From assembly GCA_021789565.1 (NCBI GenBank), contig JAJYJL010000529.1:1-6297 (forward strand): DNA of 6,297 bases, given 5' to 3'. Positions 5,782-6,297 of the stretch are shown one piece after another. A program made the position numbers and the translations under genes. How positions within the stretch are numbered: position 1 is the stretch's first letter; each line of letters begins with the position of its first letter. Source of the stretch: Acidobacteriota bacterium. GTDB lineage: Bacteria > Acidobacteriota > Terriglobia > UBA7540. Under the pieces are notes generated by a model that saw only the letters and a program-made list of their open reading frames with translations, made no database searches and was not told the DNA's origin.

Positions 5782-6297
5782 ATGACAAAAGATTATTCAC
5801 GCAGGAGTTTCCTGAAGACGGCGTTCGCGGCCGCCGCAGGATTATCATCCTGGGGGCCTGCTCCGCGTCTTGCGCGGGCCGTAACCACGCCTTTTCCCGG
5901 ACGGTTCTCGCCAACATGGGACTCCCTTTCGCAATACAACGTGCCGGATTGGTTTCGTGACGCCAAGTTTGGGGTTTTTATGCACTGGGGGGTTTATTCC
6001 GTTCCGGCGCACGAAAGCGAGTGGTACCCGCGCCTGATGTACCGCAAGGAGAGCCCGGTTTTTGAATGGCACCGGCAGCATTGGGGGCCGCAGTCAATGT
6101 TCGGTTACAAGGATTTCATTCCGTTGTTTCGCGGAGAGAACTGGAAGCCGGACCAACTGGTGGACCTTTACAGGAGAGCGGGCGCAAAGTACATCATCCC
6201 GGTGGGCGAGCACCACGACGGCTTCCCCATGTACGATTCGCACCTGACGGAGTGGTGCGCCGCCAGGATGGGCCCTCTCCGCGACACCATTGCAGAG
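5782..6297 (+). CDS. Alpha-L-fucosidase, GH29 family, Tat-exported (3' end cut by window)
   Basis: Exported glycoside hydrolase that removes terminal alpha-L-fucose from glycans. The first 172 residues are present and the frame runs off the window. The N-terminus carries a twin-arginine signal, SRRSFLK (6-12), then a hydrophobic AAAAG-containing stretch and a likely cleavage site after ARA (31-33), so it is expected to be folded and then exported to the periplasm or beyond. GH29 blocks are WDSLSQYNVPDWFRDAKFG (46-64), FMHWGVYSVP (66-75), SEWYPRLMY (79-87), GEHHDGFPMYDS (142-153) and ARMGPLRD (161-168). The catalytic nucleophile aspartate lies beyond the window. The start ATG at 5782 is supported by GGGGGA (5771-5776) five bases upstream. 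It is divergent from the IclR operon and is likely to share its control region. Sequences of this type are common in glycan-degrading soil and gut bacteria; exact linkage specificity cannot be read. Confidence 0.93.
   Translation, partial: MTKDYSRRSFLKTAFAAAAGLSSWGPAPRLARAVTTPFPGRFSPTWDSLSQYNVPDWFRDAKFGVFMHWGVYSVPAHESEWYPRLMYRKESPVFEWHRQHWGPQSMFGYKDFIPLFRGENWKPDQLVDLYRRAGAKYIIPVGEHHDGFPMYDSHLTEWCAARMGPLRDTIAE

Noticed and set aside
5845..6081. Minus-strand frame of 78 codons inside the fucosidase
   Set aside because: The plus strand encodes a Tat signal and GH29 motifs through the same bases; the minus frame is a shadow.

Overview
The window looks like chromosomal DNA from a GC-rich (by eye), Gram-negative-type, carbohydrate-degrading bacterium. 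The gene types present (a Tat-exported GH29 fucosidase, a DegT-family aminotransferase, a Gfo/Idh/MocA oxidoreductase, an IclR regulator and a DUF2914 membrane protein) would suit a Verrucomicrobia, Planctomycetes or Acidobacteria-like polysaccharide degrader. No marker gene settles the taxon, so this is inference only. I see no rRNA, tRNA, CRISPR array, transposase or phage gene.

Layout, left to right. (1) A minus-strand gene for a multi-pass membrane protein with a C-terminal DUF2914 domain (40-1191). (2) A minus-strand fragment holding only the last quarter of an iron-dependent alcohol dehydrogenase (1377-1697). It is followed by about 440 bases of low coding content that contain a REP-like hairpin and one doubtful small ORF. 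(3) A minus-strand sugar-metabolism cluster read right to left: IclR regulator (5358 to 4564), PLP-dependent DegT/DnrJ/EryC1/StrS aminotransferase (4562 to 3306) and Gfo/Idh/MocA NAD(P)-dependent oxidoreductase (3166 to 2141). The first two are one base apart and look translationally coupled. The third follows after a 139-base gap that carries a strong G-quadruplex motif. (4) A divergent intergenic region of about 400 bases (5377-5781) with a good candidate promoter for the regulator, a weaker one for the fucosidase and two imperfect palindromes that could be operators. (5) A plus-strand alpha-L-fucosidase (GH29) with a Tat signal peptide, starting at 5782 and cut by the window end.

Working model (inference): an exported fucosidase releases fucose or a related sugar outside the cytoplasm. 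An IclR repressor or activator encoded in the divergent operon senses a product and controls both sides. The cytoplasmic dehydrogenase and aminotransferase carry out an oxidation/transamination pair on a sugar or cyclitol, as the established NtdC/NtdA (kanosamine) and inositol dehydrogenase/StsC (scyllo-inosamine) pairs do. The alcohol dehydrogenase remnant resembles FucO-type lactaldehyde reductases and could be the relic of a fourth gene. The substrate of the dehydrogenase/aminotransferase pair cannot be read from the sequence. I found no clearly new defence or mobile system; the most interesting points are the gene combination and the regulatory DNA between the divergent genes.
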